Shown: positions 27,225 to 34,506 of the stretch, piece after piece | How the letters are laid out: every line of letters starts with the position of its first letter | Numbering within the stretch: the stretch's first letter is position 1 | Origin: CAWINY01 sp963837635 | Lineage (GTDB): Bacteria; Acidobacteriota; Terriglobia; Terriglobales; Acidobacteriaceae | NCBI GenBank assembly: GCA_963837635.1 | Contig: CAWINY010000003.1 | Span: forward strand, 372,001 to 436,000 | Length of the DNA: 64,000 nt | Reading direction: 5' to 3' | Position numbers and translations under genes: made by a program | Notes under the pieces: model-generated | Told to the model about the DNA's origin: nothing | Seen by the model: only the letters and a program-made list of their open reading frames with translations | Database searches by the model: none

Positions 27225-28913
27225 CTACTTCACCGGTTGGATCTGAAACAGTTCCGGCCTCTCCAGTTGCTTCTCCAGCGGGATCGAAAATTTCTTCTCG
27301 ATCTTGTCGCGGAAGACAGGGCCGGAGTTGTAAGCGCAGAAGGGGTAGATCAAACCGTTGGGCGCGGCGTAATGGATCACGCAACGCTTCACCCGGTCGA
27401 TGTCGTAGTTATAGGAATCCATGAAGTGCATGGCTGACACCAGGATGGTGCGATAGGTGAAGGTGCCGTCCTTGCCGTCGCGGCCCAGCTTCTTATCGGT
27501 GAAGCCCTGCAGGGTCTGCAGGAACTTGGTGAAGGTGAGTCCCGGCGGCGCGAACTCCTCGTGGAAGTGCTTCTGCAGCGAGCTCCAGATCTTGATCTTG
27601 TTCCACAACTGGAAGGTCGACTTCTCCGCCTTGTGCGCGAGGTTGTAAATCTCCTGCAGCATGGCGCCCACGTCCACGAAGCGGGTAATCGGCGTAACCG
27701 TGCCGCTCTCCTGATCGACAAACATGTAGGTGCCGAGCGAGCAGTGCGGGTGGCAGGTGAGGTGCGTCGTCTGCTCGCCACGCAGCGCCGAAATCATCAT
27801 GGAAAAGGGCGTGACGCAGGCAATCGGGAACCAGTCGTTGTAGGTATCGGTGAAACCGGACTGCTCGCCCACCTGGATAGCCACGTCGGACATGGTGAAG
27901 CGCTTGGCCTCGCGCTCGGCCATGGCGATGCGCCCGGTAAAGGTGACCGGCTGGAAGGTGATGGCGCTGACCACGTCGGCGTTCTTCACCGCGAAGCGGA
28001 CGATATCGCCGATCTGGTGGTCGTTGACGCCGCGCACGATGGTGGGCACCAGGACAATCTTCATGCCGGTGGCGCGGCAGTTCTCGACGACCTTGAGCTT
28101 GGTCTCGACCAGGTCTTCGCCGCGGGTCTTGCGGTAAATGTCGTCGCTGATGCCGTCAAATTGGAGATACAGCGTGCTGAGGCCGGCTTCCCTGGATTGC
28201 CTGGCGAACTCAGGGTCGGCCAGCAGGATGCCATTGGTCGCCGCCTGGATGTGGGAGAAACCCAATTCCTTGGCGAGGCGAACCGCGTCAAAAAAGCGCG
28301 GATAGACGGTCGGCTCGCCGCCCGAGAACTGGACGATGCGGCCGGCGACGGGACGCTCGTTGCGCAGCGCCTGGAGCATCTTGCGGACCTCGGCAAAGCT
28401 CGGCTCGTACAGGTAGCCCGCGGAGTTGGCGTTGGCGAAACAGACCGGACAGGTCAGGTTACAGCGGTTGGTCAGGTCAAGATTGGCGAGGCCGGTGTGC
28501 GAAGTGTGCATCGAACACAGCCCGCACTGGGAAGGACAGTTCTTGGCGTCCGGAATCGCCGGATTCGAAACCCCTACACCGTCGCCGAACTGCCACTGTT
28601 CCATCTTGAGGTAGAGCTTGGCGTCGGAGTAATACAGGTCCTTGACGTAGCCGTGTTCGGGGCAGGTCTTATCCATGTAGACCTTGCCGTCTTCCTCGAA
28701 CAGGCGCGCGTCCACCAGTTGCGTGCACTCCGGGCACAACGACTGCGTGAGCTTGGGCAGACCCTTGGCGATCGGCTGGATCAGCGACCCGGACAGGGTC
28801 TGGGCGGGCTGGCGCAGCTTCATGTCAGCGCGCATGGTGGGGGCAAACTGCGGCCGGTCCTCTACCAGGACAGAACACGACTCGCTCGCCGGTGAGTACG
28901 TTTGAGTGCTCAC
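27225..28913 (-). CDS. Radical SAM enzyme resembling tetraether/membrane-spanning lipid synthases (Tes family)
   Basis: The 562-residue protein matches my recollection of the MJ0619/Tes family, which joins lipid tails into membrane-spanning chains: an N-terminal CPEC..CPEHG metal site, the LYYSDAKLY segment, CPSQCGLCSMH, the radical SAM triad in LTNRCNLTCPVCFANA (CxxxCxxC, near residue 155), then FSGGEPTVYP and HIQAATNGI. A further cysteine pair (HLTCHPHC) and C-terminal CAYN could hold auxiliary clusters. GTG 28913 has AGAGGAG upstream. The lipid role is inferred; Acidobacteriota are known to make iso-diabolic (membrane-spanning) acids. It is monocistronic. Confidence 0.75.
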   Translation of the reverse strand: MSTQTYSPASESCSVLVEDRPQFAPTMRADMKLRQPAQTLSGSLIQPIAKGLPKLTQSLCPECTQLVDARLFEEDGKVYMDKTCPEHGYVKDLYYSDAKLYLKMEQWQFGDGVGVSNPAIPDAKNCPSQCGLCSMHTSHTGLANLDLTNRCNLTCPVCFANANSAGYLYEPSFAEVRKMLQALRNERPVAGRIVQFSGGEPTVYPRFFDAVRLAKELGFSHIQAATNGILLADPEFARQSREAGLSTLYLQFDGISDDIYRKTRGEDLVETKLKVVENCRATGMKIVLVPTIVRGVNDHQIGDIVRFAVKNADVVSAITFQPVTFTGRIAMAEREAKRFTMSDVAIQVGEQSGFTDTYNDWFPIACVTPFSMMISALRGEQTTHLTCHPHCSLGTYMFVDQESGTVTPITRFVDVGAMLQEIYNLAHKAEKSTFQLWNKIKIWSSLQKHFHEEFAPPGLTFTKFLQTLQGFTDKKLGRDGKDGTFTYRTILVSAMHFMDSYNYDIDRVKRCVIHYAAPNGLIYPFCAYNSGPVFRDKIEKKFSIPLEKQLERPELFQIQPVK

Positions 28914-29151
28914 GCTTTTCTCCTCTTTAACTACTTAACTACAAACAACGAAAGACGCTAAGTTCCTTGAGAATGGATCATGGTAACGCAGCCGCCAGCC
29001 TAACCCTGGAGGCGAAGAACCGAAAGGCCCAAAACCGGAGCTGAACGGCAGGAGCCGACATTAAGCCGGGGGAGAAAACCTGCATGGAGGTAGGCGAAAA
29101 ACGCGGATTGCGGGAGCACAATGGACCCCGGCTGGGGGCGCTCAACGCTTA

Positions 29152-29868
29152 CTAAGTTTCGATCCCGACGTGACACACACGACCCACGATGTAGTCGGAG
29201 TAGCTTTTGTCCGGCGCGATCGGGACGACCTCGACGGGGTAGCCGGGATTGTGGGGCCGGAGCACGAGATTGGGGCCGCTCAGTTCCAGGTAGCGGACGC
29301 TGAGGCCACCATTCTTGTTCACGCCATAGATGTTGTGGTCGCCCTTGTGATAGGGCTTCAGGGAATTGTAGTGGCGATCCAGGAGCACGATGGCGCCGGG
29401 CAGCATGCGCGGGTACATGCCCATGCCCTCGTGCGCGTCCATCCGCACCAGCAGGAAGCGATGCCAGCCCTCCCGCGGCGTCTCCAGTTCGGGGCGCAGC
29501 TTCTTGAGAAACGCTTTCTTGAACTTCAGGATGTCCTTCACGTTCGCGGTGATGATCAGCGGCTGGCTGGCGGCGATGCGCGGTTCCACCAGCAGGACAT
29601 TCTCGTAGCCTTCCTCGGAGGGAGGGGGGATGGTGGCGCGTTTGTTGATCTCCGCCGGGTCCAGCAGGTCGAGCACGGAAAGGCGCTGGGCGGACAGCAC
29701 CCGGTCCATGCCTTCCAGGCTGAGGCCGCGCTTGCCATTGAGGAAATTGGAGATGTGGGCCTGCTGGAAACCAGCCTGCCGGGCGAGTTTCAGCCCGGTC
29801 AGCTCGCCGGCCTCGATGCGCTTCCAAATCTCTTTGCGAAGGTTTTCCTGCAAGCTTCGGAATTTCAT
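29152..29868 (-). CDS. CI-like repressor: XRE helix-turn-helix plus degenerate S24 domain
   Basis: ATG 29868 gives 238 residues. The helix-turn-helix is LARQAGFQQAHISNFLNGKRG. The C-terminal half aligns with LexA/CI-type S24 domains (GMYPRMLPGAIVLLDRH), but the position of the catalytic serine in the SM-P pattern is glycine (GMYP) and the expected lysine region reads GLSVRYLEL, with arginine. It is therefore probably a non-cleavable regulator. The frame is open up to 29907, but that start would lie upstream of the predicted -10. It marks the left side of the phage-like region. Confidence 0.75.
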   Translation of the reverse strand: MKFRSLQENLRKEIWKRIEAGELTGLKLARQAGFQQAHISNFLNGKRGLSLEGMDRVLSAQRLSVLDLLDPAEINKRATIPPPSEEGYENVLLVEPRIAASQPLIITANVKDILKFKKAFLKKLRPELETPREGWHRFLLVRMDAHEGMGMYPRMLPGAIVLLDRHYNSLKPYHKGDHNIYGVNKNGGLSVRYLELSGPNLVLRPHNPGYPVEVVPIAPDKSYSDYIVGRVCHVGIET

Positions 29869-29878
29869 CGTGGGTTTG

Positions 29879-29907
29879 CTTATAGCACGATGAAATAGGC
29901 GATGCAA
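29879..29907 (-). promoter_or_regulatory. Promoter of the CI-like repressor gene
   Basis: On the minus strand TTGCAT (29902-29907), 17 bp, TATAAG (29879-29884). Initiation would be about 29872, only a few bases before ATG 29868, and no Shine-Dalgarno sequence is present, so the mRNA may be leaderless as in lambda cI. Confidence 0.6.
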
Positions 29908-30013
29908 GTATCTAATCTTTTAGGGAGGGGAGGACCAGCCGCTACCTAGCATTGCAATAAGACATTCATATAACAATTAATTTATCTTAAGGATAATATT
30001 CTCAAATATTCTC

Positions 30014-30041
30014 TTGACAGCCATTCGCGAATAGCTATAGA
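30014..30041 (+). promoter_or_regulatory. Rightward promoter with a palindromic operator in its spacer
   Basis: TTGACA (30014-30019), a 16-bp spacer, TATAGA (30036-30041). The spacer contains the perfect palindrome ATTCGCGAAT (30023-30032), extended by GC on each side after one mismatch. Just upstream AATATTCTC occurs twice with 10-bp period (about 29994-30013). This AT-rich control region faces the divergent repressor gene. Confidence 0.7.
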
Positions 30042-30091
30042 TTGTTTATCCTATTATAGCTTTTGAATCATGGTCGCCTATGAGGAGGAGC

Positions 30092-30304
30092 ATGCTGCCA
30101 ATCAGTCAGCAGCCGGGGGAAACATTCCTGGAGTTCCGGCGCAAGGTGCGGCAGGCGGAGGTGCTGTCCTCGTCGATGCATCGCCTGCTGGAATCGCTGC
30201 GCTTCACGGGCAAGGTGTCCGTGGTGGTGCAGAACGGACGGGTGTTGAAGTCCGGGTACGAAGAAGGATATTTCAGCCGGCGCCAGGATGCGCCGCTGCT
30301 GTAG
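30092..30304 (+). CDS. Small unknown protein, first gene rightward of the repressor
   Basis: About 70 residues (MLPISQQPGETFLEF...), with a basic helical middle (RRKVRQAEVLSSSMHRLLESL) and a beta-like end (GKVSVVVQNGRVLKSGY). AGGAGG at 30083-30088 precedes ATG 30092 closely; ATG 30080 in the same frame is the alternative. It occupies the Cro-like position of a phage early operon, but I see no recognisable DNA-binding motif. Confidence 0.5.
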   Translation: MLPISQQPGETFLEFRRKVRQAEVLSSSMHRLLESLRFTGKVSVVVQNGRVLKSGYEEGYFSRRQDAPLL

Positions 30305-30398
30305 GCCACGCCGTCAAGCGGGGCCCCCGGGTTGGGGACCCCGAAACCGGTTGCGATCCAAAAACTAAATAGACGAGCAGGTCGTCGCAACAGAAGCG

Positions 30399-30477
30399 AG
30401 CCCTGCGTGACATCGCCAGCCCCATCGTCCGCAACACAGCGGGCGCTGGGACACCGAAGGGCGATGCGCGCAGGGCT
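30399..30477 (+). repeat. Structured hairpin element upstream of a zinc-ribbon gene
   Basis: Nested complementary blocks: AGCCCTGCG (30399-30407) with CGCAGGGCT (30469-30477); ATCGCC (30412-30417) with GGCGAT (30460-30465); CCGC (30429-30432) with GCGG (30439-30442). It lies 46 bp before the next start codon, so it could be a leader RNA structure or another dispersed repeat family. Confidence 0.5.
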
Positions 30478-30522
30478 TTGCATTTTCACCCCCAAGCACG
30501 CGCTGGGGGATACGGAGGCGAA

Positions 30523-30747
30523 ATGGCGGAGATGGTCGAGGGCACCATCGTGACGTTGGAACTGAAGTACTGCGAACAGTGCGGCGGGTTGTTGCTGCGG
30601 CGGACCGGCGATGCCGTGGTGTTCTGCGCTCCCTGCGCGCGTCGCGCCGAACAGCTGCCGGTTGCCCGCAAGCGATCACCCCGGCACGCCATCGTGCCGG
30701 GAACCCGCGAGCCGCCTGCTAGCGCAGAAACCGGGAGGTGGGCATGA
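30523..30747 (+). CDS. Small zinc-ribbon protein
   Basis: ATG 30523 has GGAGG at 30514-30518. The 74-residue product has two CxxC knuckles (LKYCEQCGGLL and VVFCAPCARR) 14-17 residues apart, a typical zinc ribbon, and a basic C-terminus. Its stop overlaps the start of the next gene (ATGA), indicating translational coupling. A nucleic-acid-binding role is likely but unproven. Confidence 0.65.
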   Translation: MAEMVEGTIVTLELKYCEQCGGLLLRRTGDAVVFCAPCARRAEQLPVARKRSPRHAIVPGTREPPASAETGRWA

Positions 30748-31262
30748 GTGCGGCATTGTTCCTTTATCGCGCCCGCACCGTCGGCTTGCTGCGGCGCTAC
30801 TTCCGCATGTCGATCGAGTTGGGAAGACTGCCGGCGCTGCTGGGCCGCGAGTTCTTTCGTGCCAAGGTGACCTCGTATCGCATGAGCACCTTCGAGGACG
30901 CGGTGATCTTTGTCCATGACGTGGAGCGCTGCCTGGAGCGACTGGACGAAGCCTCGCGGCAATTGATCGCGCGCATTGCGCTGCAAGAGTACACGCAAAC
31001 CGAGGCGGCACCGTTGCTGGGAAAATCCTTGCGCACGGTGCAGCGACAATATCCGGAGGCGCTGGACCGGCTCAGCGCCATTTTCCTGCAAAGCGCGCTG
31101 CTCACGGAAATCGAATACGTTGTCGAAGAGCCTGCGCAGTGTGGGACGGGTCTTCGACCCATCCCAGAAATTGGGCGGGTCACAGACCCGCCCCACAAGG
31201 CGAAGGGTCCTGAGCGAAGCTGTCAAGAGGCGGAATCCCAGGCAGTCGCCGCAACTGCTTGA
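30744..31262 (+). CDS. Sigma-70 region 4-like regulator of the phage early operon
   Basis: The middle of this 172-residue protein (LDEASRQLIARIALQEYTQTEAAPLLGKSLRTVQRQYPEAL, quoted in part as YTQTEAAPLLGKSLRTVQRQ) is a sigma region 4/LuxR-like helix-turn-helix. GGGAGG precedes the start, which overlaps the zinc-ribbon stop. A sigma-like late activator is plausible from position. The last ~40 residues, from CGTGLRPIPE onward, are encoded by an inserted inverted repeat and are probably not ancestral. Confidence 0.6.
   Translation: MSAALFLYRARTVGLLRRYFRMSIELGRLPALLGREFFRAKVTSYRMSTFEDAVIFVHDVERCLERLDEASRQLIARIALQEYTQTEAAPLLGKSLRTVQRQYPEALDRLSAIFLQSALLTEIEYVVEEPAQCGTGLRPIPEIGRVTDPPHKAKGPERSCQEAESQAVAATA
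31140..31197. repeat. Inverted repeat inside the 3' end of a coding region
   Basis: TGTGGGACGGGTC (31140-31152) and GACCCGCCCCACA (31185-31197) are complementary at 12 of 13 positions. The element is read in frame by the region-4-like gene. Confidence 0.7.
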
Positions 31263-31272
31263 TCTCGAAGCA

Positions 31273-31280
31273 AAAAGAGT
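31273..31280 (+). repeat. Target-site duplication, left copy (AAAAGAGT)
   Basis: Exact 8-bp match to 33652-33659 on the other side of the IS1595-family element. Confidence 0.92.
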
Positions 31281-31352
31281 GGCAATAATATACTTGGCAA
31301 AGTGAGGGAATGGGGCTTAGGCTGGATCTGCCGTGACAGGGCGGGGCGACCA

Positions 31353-31514
31353 CTAGGCTTTCTTCGGTCGCCTCTTGTGCTCCCGATCCTTATTCTCTGG
31401 TGCTTCCCGTCTCAGGATTTCTTCTTTCGACACGCTCAGCAGCTTGCGCATGGCGTTGTCGAACCGCTCGAATTCCGTCTTGCCGGGAACGTGTGGGGCT
31501 GGTAGCGGTCTCAT
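31353..31514 (-). CDS. 53-residue passenger protein of the IS1595 element
   Basis: The product starts MRPLPAPHVPGKTEFERF, continues MRKLLSVSKEEILRRE and ends with the very basic HKRRPKKA. The FERF..MRKLLSVSKEEIxRRE pattern looks like a conserved small-protein family, although I cannot name a function. A perfect -10 hexamer TATAAT (31521-31526, minus strand) lies 6 bp upstream of the ATG, so translation may be leaderless; GGGAGG is also present but 12 bp away. It could modulate transposition or regulate the neighbouring passengers. Confidence 0.65.
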   Translation of the reverse strand: MRPLPAPHVPGKTEFERFDNAMRKLLSVSKEEILRREAPENKDREHKRRPKKA

Positions 31515-31858
31515 GCGGCGATTATACCTCCCTACCTCTCTAACCTTAGCCGAGTTTTCAACAATATACAGAGATTTCCACAGTTAACTAACAGGCTAAG
31601 GCCGTTTTCGGTTTGCGTAGTCGCCAACGAACGGACGACAATACCTAGCGGGGGCCTACGTGATTACACAAGATGTAGACATCACTTTGGCATCCCAGGT
31701 CAGTGTAATGGCTAGAAGAGACTTAGCTCCCCGAGACCGAAATCTGTCGGGCGTGCCGTCCGGGAAGCCATAACGCAAAGCGGCTGCTCCGGTCGTGAGC
31801 CAGAACAGCCGACGTGGTAGGCCCAAGGCTCTTCCCCCATAAAGGAGGGGGACTTGAA

Positions 31859-32131
31859 ATGCCCATGACGCTACACCAACACGAAACACTGAAGAATGCT
31901 TGCTATATGGTCGAAGAGCATATCTTCATCGACTGCAAACTAACGAACTGCCGCCTGATATATTCAGGAGGCGCTTTTGAGTGGGCCAATACATCGTTTG
32001 AGAACTGCATGTGGGGGTTCCGTGGACCCGCAGCATCAACGATGCAGCTTCTCGCGACTGTTGGCATCCTGAAACCTGGACAAGCTCCGCCGCAGGTGAT
32101 GCAGGGCACAACTGGCGGTCCCGTGAACTAA
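31859..32131 (+). CDS. 90-residue passenger protein of the IS1595 element
   Basis: AGGAGG at 31843-31848 precedes ATG 31859. The product is soluble and cysteine-containing, with DCKLTNCRLIYSGGAFEW and NTSFENCMWGFRGPA, a short pentapeptide-like beta pattern. I recognise it only as a type of small hypothetical protein. The ribosome site is flanked by CCCCC/GGGGG (31833-31850), which could pair and hide it. A strong terminator follows 80 bp after the stop. Confidence 0.6.
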   Translation: MPMTLHQHETLKNACYMVEEHIFIDCKLTNCRLIYSGGAFEWANTSFENCMWGFRGPAASTMQLLATVGILKPGQAPPQVMQGTTGGPVN

Positions 32132-32211
32132 ACATCAATACTTTGGCGCGGTGTTTTGGCACCGCGTCATTGTACCCCATATTTTCAACTTTTTTGCCGG
32201 AAGGCTGACGC

Positions 32212-32241
32212 CCGGAAGGGCGCTGTCCTTCCGGTTTTTTT
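32212..32241 (+). terminator. Rho-independent terminator inside the IS1595 element
   Basis: CCGGAAGG (32212-32219), a 7-bp loop, CCTTCCGG (32227-32234), then seven T. It follows the 90-residue passenger gene. Confidence 0.88.
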
Positions 32242-32341
32242 CGTTTGGGGAATTGAAGGATAGTCACGTTTTCTCCATGCTTCAGGATACTACCTATGCG
32301 ATTGGGTGCTTCTTTTAAGAAGCCCCAAAGAACTAGAATGA

Positions 32342-32374
32342 CTTAAGTCACTTATATAACTTAAGGTGCTTAAG
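32342..32374. promoter_or_regulatory. Three CTTAAG palindromes at 9-bp multiples
   Basis: CTTAAG occurs at 32342, 32360 and 32369, spaced 18 and 9 bp, in an AT-rich stretch just before the third passenger gene. The arrangement suggests an operator or binding array. Confidence 0.45.
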
Positions 32375-32392
32375 GTAGAATGTCAAGCGAAT

Positions 32393-32617
32393 ATGCCGCC
32401 GAAGCGCCAATCCGGGGCACCGTTGAAGGTGCCGTGCAGTGATGACCTCTATTGGAAGTTGACAGGGGAAGGGGCGCGTTGCCGAAAGAGCGTCGTGGAA
32501 TATGCGCGTTATTGTTTGGAAGAGGCAACAAAACACATAGTTCTGCCTGAAAACAGCACAAAAAAGCGGAAGCCTAAGACTTCCGCTTCGGACCGCGCTT
32601 CAAGCGGGGGCGACTAG
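32393..32617 (+). CDS. 74-residue basic passenger protein convergent with the transposase
   Basis: ATG 32393 (MPPKRQSGAPLK...) or GTG 32366 starts a small protein with SVVEYARYCLEEA, possibly a ribbon-helix-helix-like segment, and a Lys/Ser-rich tail (STKKRKPKTSASDR). It converges on the transposase gene, overlapping its 3' end by 4 bp. The upstream CTTAAG array may be its own binding site. Function unknown; a DNA-binding regulator is the best guess. Confidence 0.5.
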   Translation: MPPKRQSGAPLKVPCSDDLYWKLTGEGARCRKSVVEYARYCLEEATKHIVLPENSTKKRKPKTSASDRASSGGD

Positions 32618-33603
32618 ATCGCCGCTCTTTCACCAGCCTTGCCCGTCAATTGCGCGTAAGTCAACCGCTTGCCGACGATCTGAGAAACAGCCAGGGTGAA
32701 TCGGTCTGCATCCGTTAGCGGGTTGTCTTTCGTCTTGCGGTTGTTGAACCGGAAAACCTGCTCGTCTACGTAGCGGAACAGGTGAAAGGGTTCCACTGCA
32801 ACATAGGTCCCATTCAGGCCGCGCTTTAAGAGGCTCCAGAAATTCTCGATGCCATTCGTGTAGACGTGCTCCACAACGTAGCCCTCAAGGTGATTGATAA
32901 CCTCGTGGAGATATTCGGAAGAAAGCCCGTAGTAGCCCGCGAACTCGTCAGTAATGACGTTTGTACCGAATTTCACGTTAGCGCGGATCACGTTTTTCAT
33001 GTGGTTCCGCTCACGCTTATCCGGCAGAACCACAGTGCGGACCATGCCATCGCGCTCCAACATGCCCATCACAATCGTTTTTCCGCCTGCGTTGCGGCCA
33101 CCCTTCTGCATACGGACCTTGCGGCTCTTGTGCATGTTGCGGGCCTTGCCGCCGATAAATGTTTCATCCACTTCGACGGGGTTTCCGCTGCCGCCCAGCT
33201 TCGTTAGGGAACCGCTCTGCAAAGCAAGGCGAAGACGCTGCAGCATGAACCAAGCGGTCTTCTGTGTCACGCCAAGATCACGGTGAATCTCGTAAGACGA
33301 TACGCCATTCTTGCAGTTCACCAGTAGCCACATGGCTGGGAGCCACTTCTGCAGTGGGATCGGCGACTCTTCCATCACGGTCCCGGTTTTCAGCGTGAAC
33401 TGCGGAGCATCGTGCTTTTCGCGGCAGTGCCAGCGGTTGTACTTCTCCATGAACAACACGTTATCGCTGCCGCATTTCGGGCATGTCACGCCATTGGGCC
33501 AGCGCAGGGCCACCATATATTCACGGCAGTTGTTCAGATCGGAGAAGTACTGGATTGCTTCTTGTAAAGTCTTTGGGTCGTTCATGGCTTTCTGCTCCAT
33601 CAC
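32614..33603 (-). CDS. IS1595-family (ISXO2-like) transposase
   Basis: An N-terminal zinc ribbon (VTCPKCGSDN and WHCRE) precedes the DDE/DEN-type core: VEVDETFIGGK, VITDEFAGYYGL and the ENFWSLLKRGLNGTY block with the third catalytic residue. The frame is intact at 329 residues. The start may be ATG 33603 or, with GGAG upstream, ATG 33588. Its promoter overlaps the right terminal repeat. Confidence 0.92.
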   Translation of the reverse strand: MMEQKAMNDPKTLQEAIQYFSDLNNCREYMVALRWPNGVTCPKCGSDNVLFMEKYNRWHCREKHDAPQFTLKTGTVMEESPIPLQKWLPAMWLLVNCKNGVSSYEIHRDLGVTQKTAWFMLQRLRLALQSGSLTKLGGSGNPVEVDETFIGGKARNMHKSRKVRMQKGGRNAGGKTIVMGMLERDGMVRTVVLPDKRERNHMKNVIRANVKFGTNVITDEFAGYYGLSSEYLHEVINHLEGYVVEHVYTNGIENFWSLLKRGLNGTYVAVEPFHLFRYVDEQVFRFNNRKTKDNPLTDADRFTLAVSQIVGKRLTYAQLTGKAGERAAI

Positions 33604-33609
33604 ACAAGC

Positions 33610-33638
33610 AGAATAGAACTATCTCTCTATTTTGTCAA
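33610..33638 (-). promoter_or_regulatory. Transposase promoter with its -35 box inside the right terminal repeat
   Basis: On the minus strand TTGACA (33633-33638) lies in the terminal repeat and TATTCT (33610-33615) follows after 17 bp. The left repeat has TTGGCA at the same place, so one of the few mismatches between the ends creates the promoter. Confidence 0.65.
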
Positions 33639-33651
33639 GTATATTATTGCC

Positions 33652-33659
33652 AAAAGAGT
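33652..33659 (+). repeat. Target-site duplication, right copy (AAAAGAGT)
   Basis: Exact 8-bp match to 31273-31280. Confidence 0.92.
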
Positions 33660-33962
33660 TTTCGCAGCCGTGGCGGGAATAGCCCCAGAAAATTGTTATT
33701 CTGAAATTAAGAGTGAAGGAAGAAGAAGGGCACGGCGCACACAACTGCCGTGCCCTTCCCTATGAGGAACCGGCCGGCGAGATGCCGGCGTTCACACAAA
33801 TGCTTACCGCGGATTACACGGATCAGGGAGCGGAGTTTCGCTGGGCCAACGAATAGAACACAGAATCTCTGTTGATCCCTGCGCGATCCGCGCAGATCCG
33901 CGGTAGGTAGGTTTGCTCAAATCCGAAATAGTCCAGTCGGCGAGGCGCCAACGCTAATTTTT
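33660..33962. repeat. Gap with two hairpins
   Basis: A perfect 11-bp stem AAGGGCACGGC-N10-GCCGTGCCCTT lies at 33726-33757. A second inverted pair runs from TGCTTACCGCGGATTACACG (about 33802) to GCGCAGATCCGCGGTAGGTA (about 33891-33910). No gene is recognised between the IS element and the small terminase-like gene. Confidence 0.6.
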
Positions 33963-34448
33963 ATGAGACCACAAGAGGCAAGCCGGGCATCCATAACCGC
34001 AGCCAGTGACCACCCCAGCACGCAAACGTGCGAGGAGCCCGGGCGTGCTTCTGGTTCCTCCGAATCGCAGGACAACAGCGTGCGGCAGGGCACTTCAGGG
34101 CGAGAGACGCAAAAATCAAAGAGGCGAGCCCGCAAGGTAACGCCCGCGGCCTTGCGGCAGGTTTGGGAGACGATCGCGGGCCGAGTGTTGGAATCGGCCG
34201 AGGACATGGCCAGCGGACTGATCGAAGTAGCGAAAGAGGGGAATCTGCAGGCCGCCAAGTTCCTGTTTGAATTGACCGGCGTCACCCGCGAGGATCTGGT
34301 GAACGGCACGGCGGAAGAGAGCCAGTCGCTGGCCGCGCTTCTGCTGAAGAAGCTGGACCGCGAATCCAAGAAGCGCGATAAGCCGAAGGCGGACGCCAGG
34401 AATGAGAATACGGCAGGCAATGTGGCGGAGGAAACGTCCAAGGCGTAA
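33963..34448 (+). CDS. Probable phage terminase small subunit
   Basis: The 161-residue protein has a disordered, polar N-terminus (about 1-55), a helical core (VTPAALRQVWETIAGRVLESAEDMASGLIEVAKEGN, quoted in part as LESAEDMASGLIEVAKEGN, followed by LQAAKFLFELTGV) and a Lys/Glu-rich tail. The AKEGNLQAAKFLFELTG pattern is common in small terminase or DNA-packaging helpers. The assignment relies partly on position upstream of the large subunit, which is unusually 4 kb away. Confidence 0.5.
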   Translation: MRPQEASRASITAASDHPSTQTCEEPGRASGSSESQDNSVRQGTSGRETQKSKRRARKVTPAALRQVWETIAGRVLESAEDMASGLIEVAKEGNLQAAKFLFELTGVTREDLVNGTAEESQSLAALLLKKLDRESKKRDKPKADARNENTAGNVAEETSKA

Positions 34449-34506
34449 GCTGAATCTCTGTCAGGGAAGGATATTCCCGGTAGTTCCACAAAGGCGAACC
34501 CAAGGC

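Larger units (their letters stand above)
31281..33651 (-). mobile_element. Complete IS1595-family (ISXO2-like) element with passenger genes
   Basis: The left end begins GGCAATAATATACTTG (31281) and the right end is its exact reverse complement (ending at 33651); the match continues to 21 of 23 bp. The 8-bp direct repeat AAAAGAGT flanks it perfectly (31273-31280 and 33652-33659), the duplication size expected for IS1595 elements. Length is 2371 bp. It holds the transposase plus three small genes, and inserted just after the stop of the region-4-like gene. Confidence 0.92.

Noticed and set aside
30070..30372. 100-codon open frame overlapping the first early gene
   Set aside because: Gly/Ala-rich composition, no ribosome site, and the other frame has AGGAGG and normal residue use.
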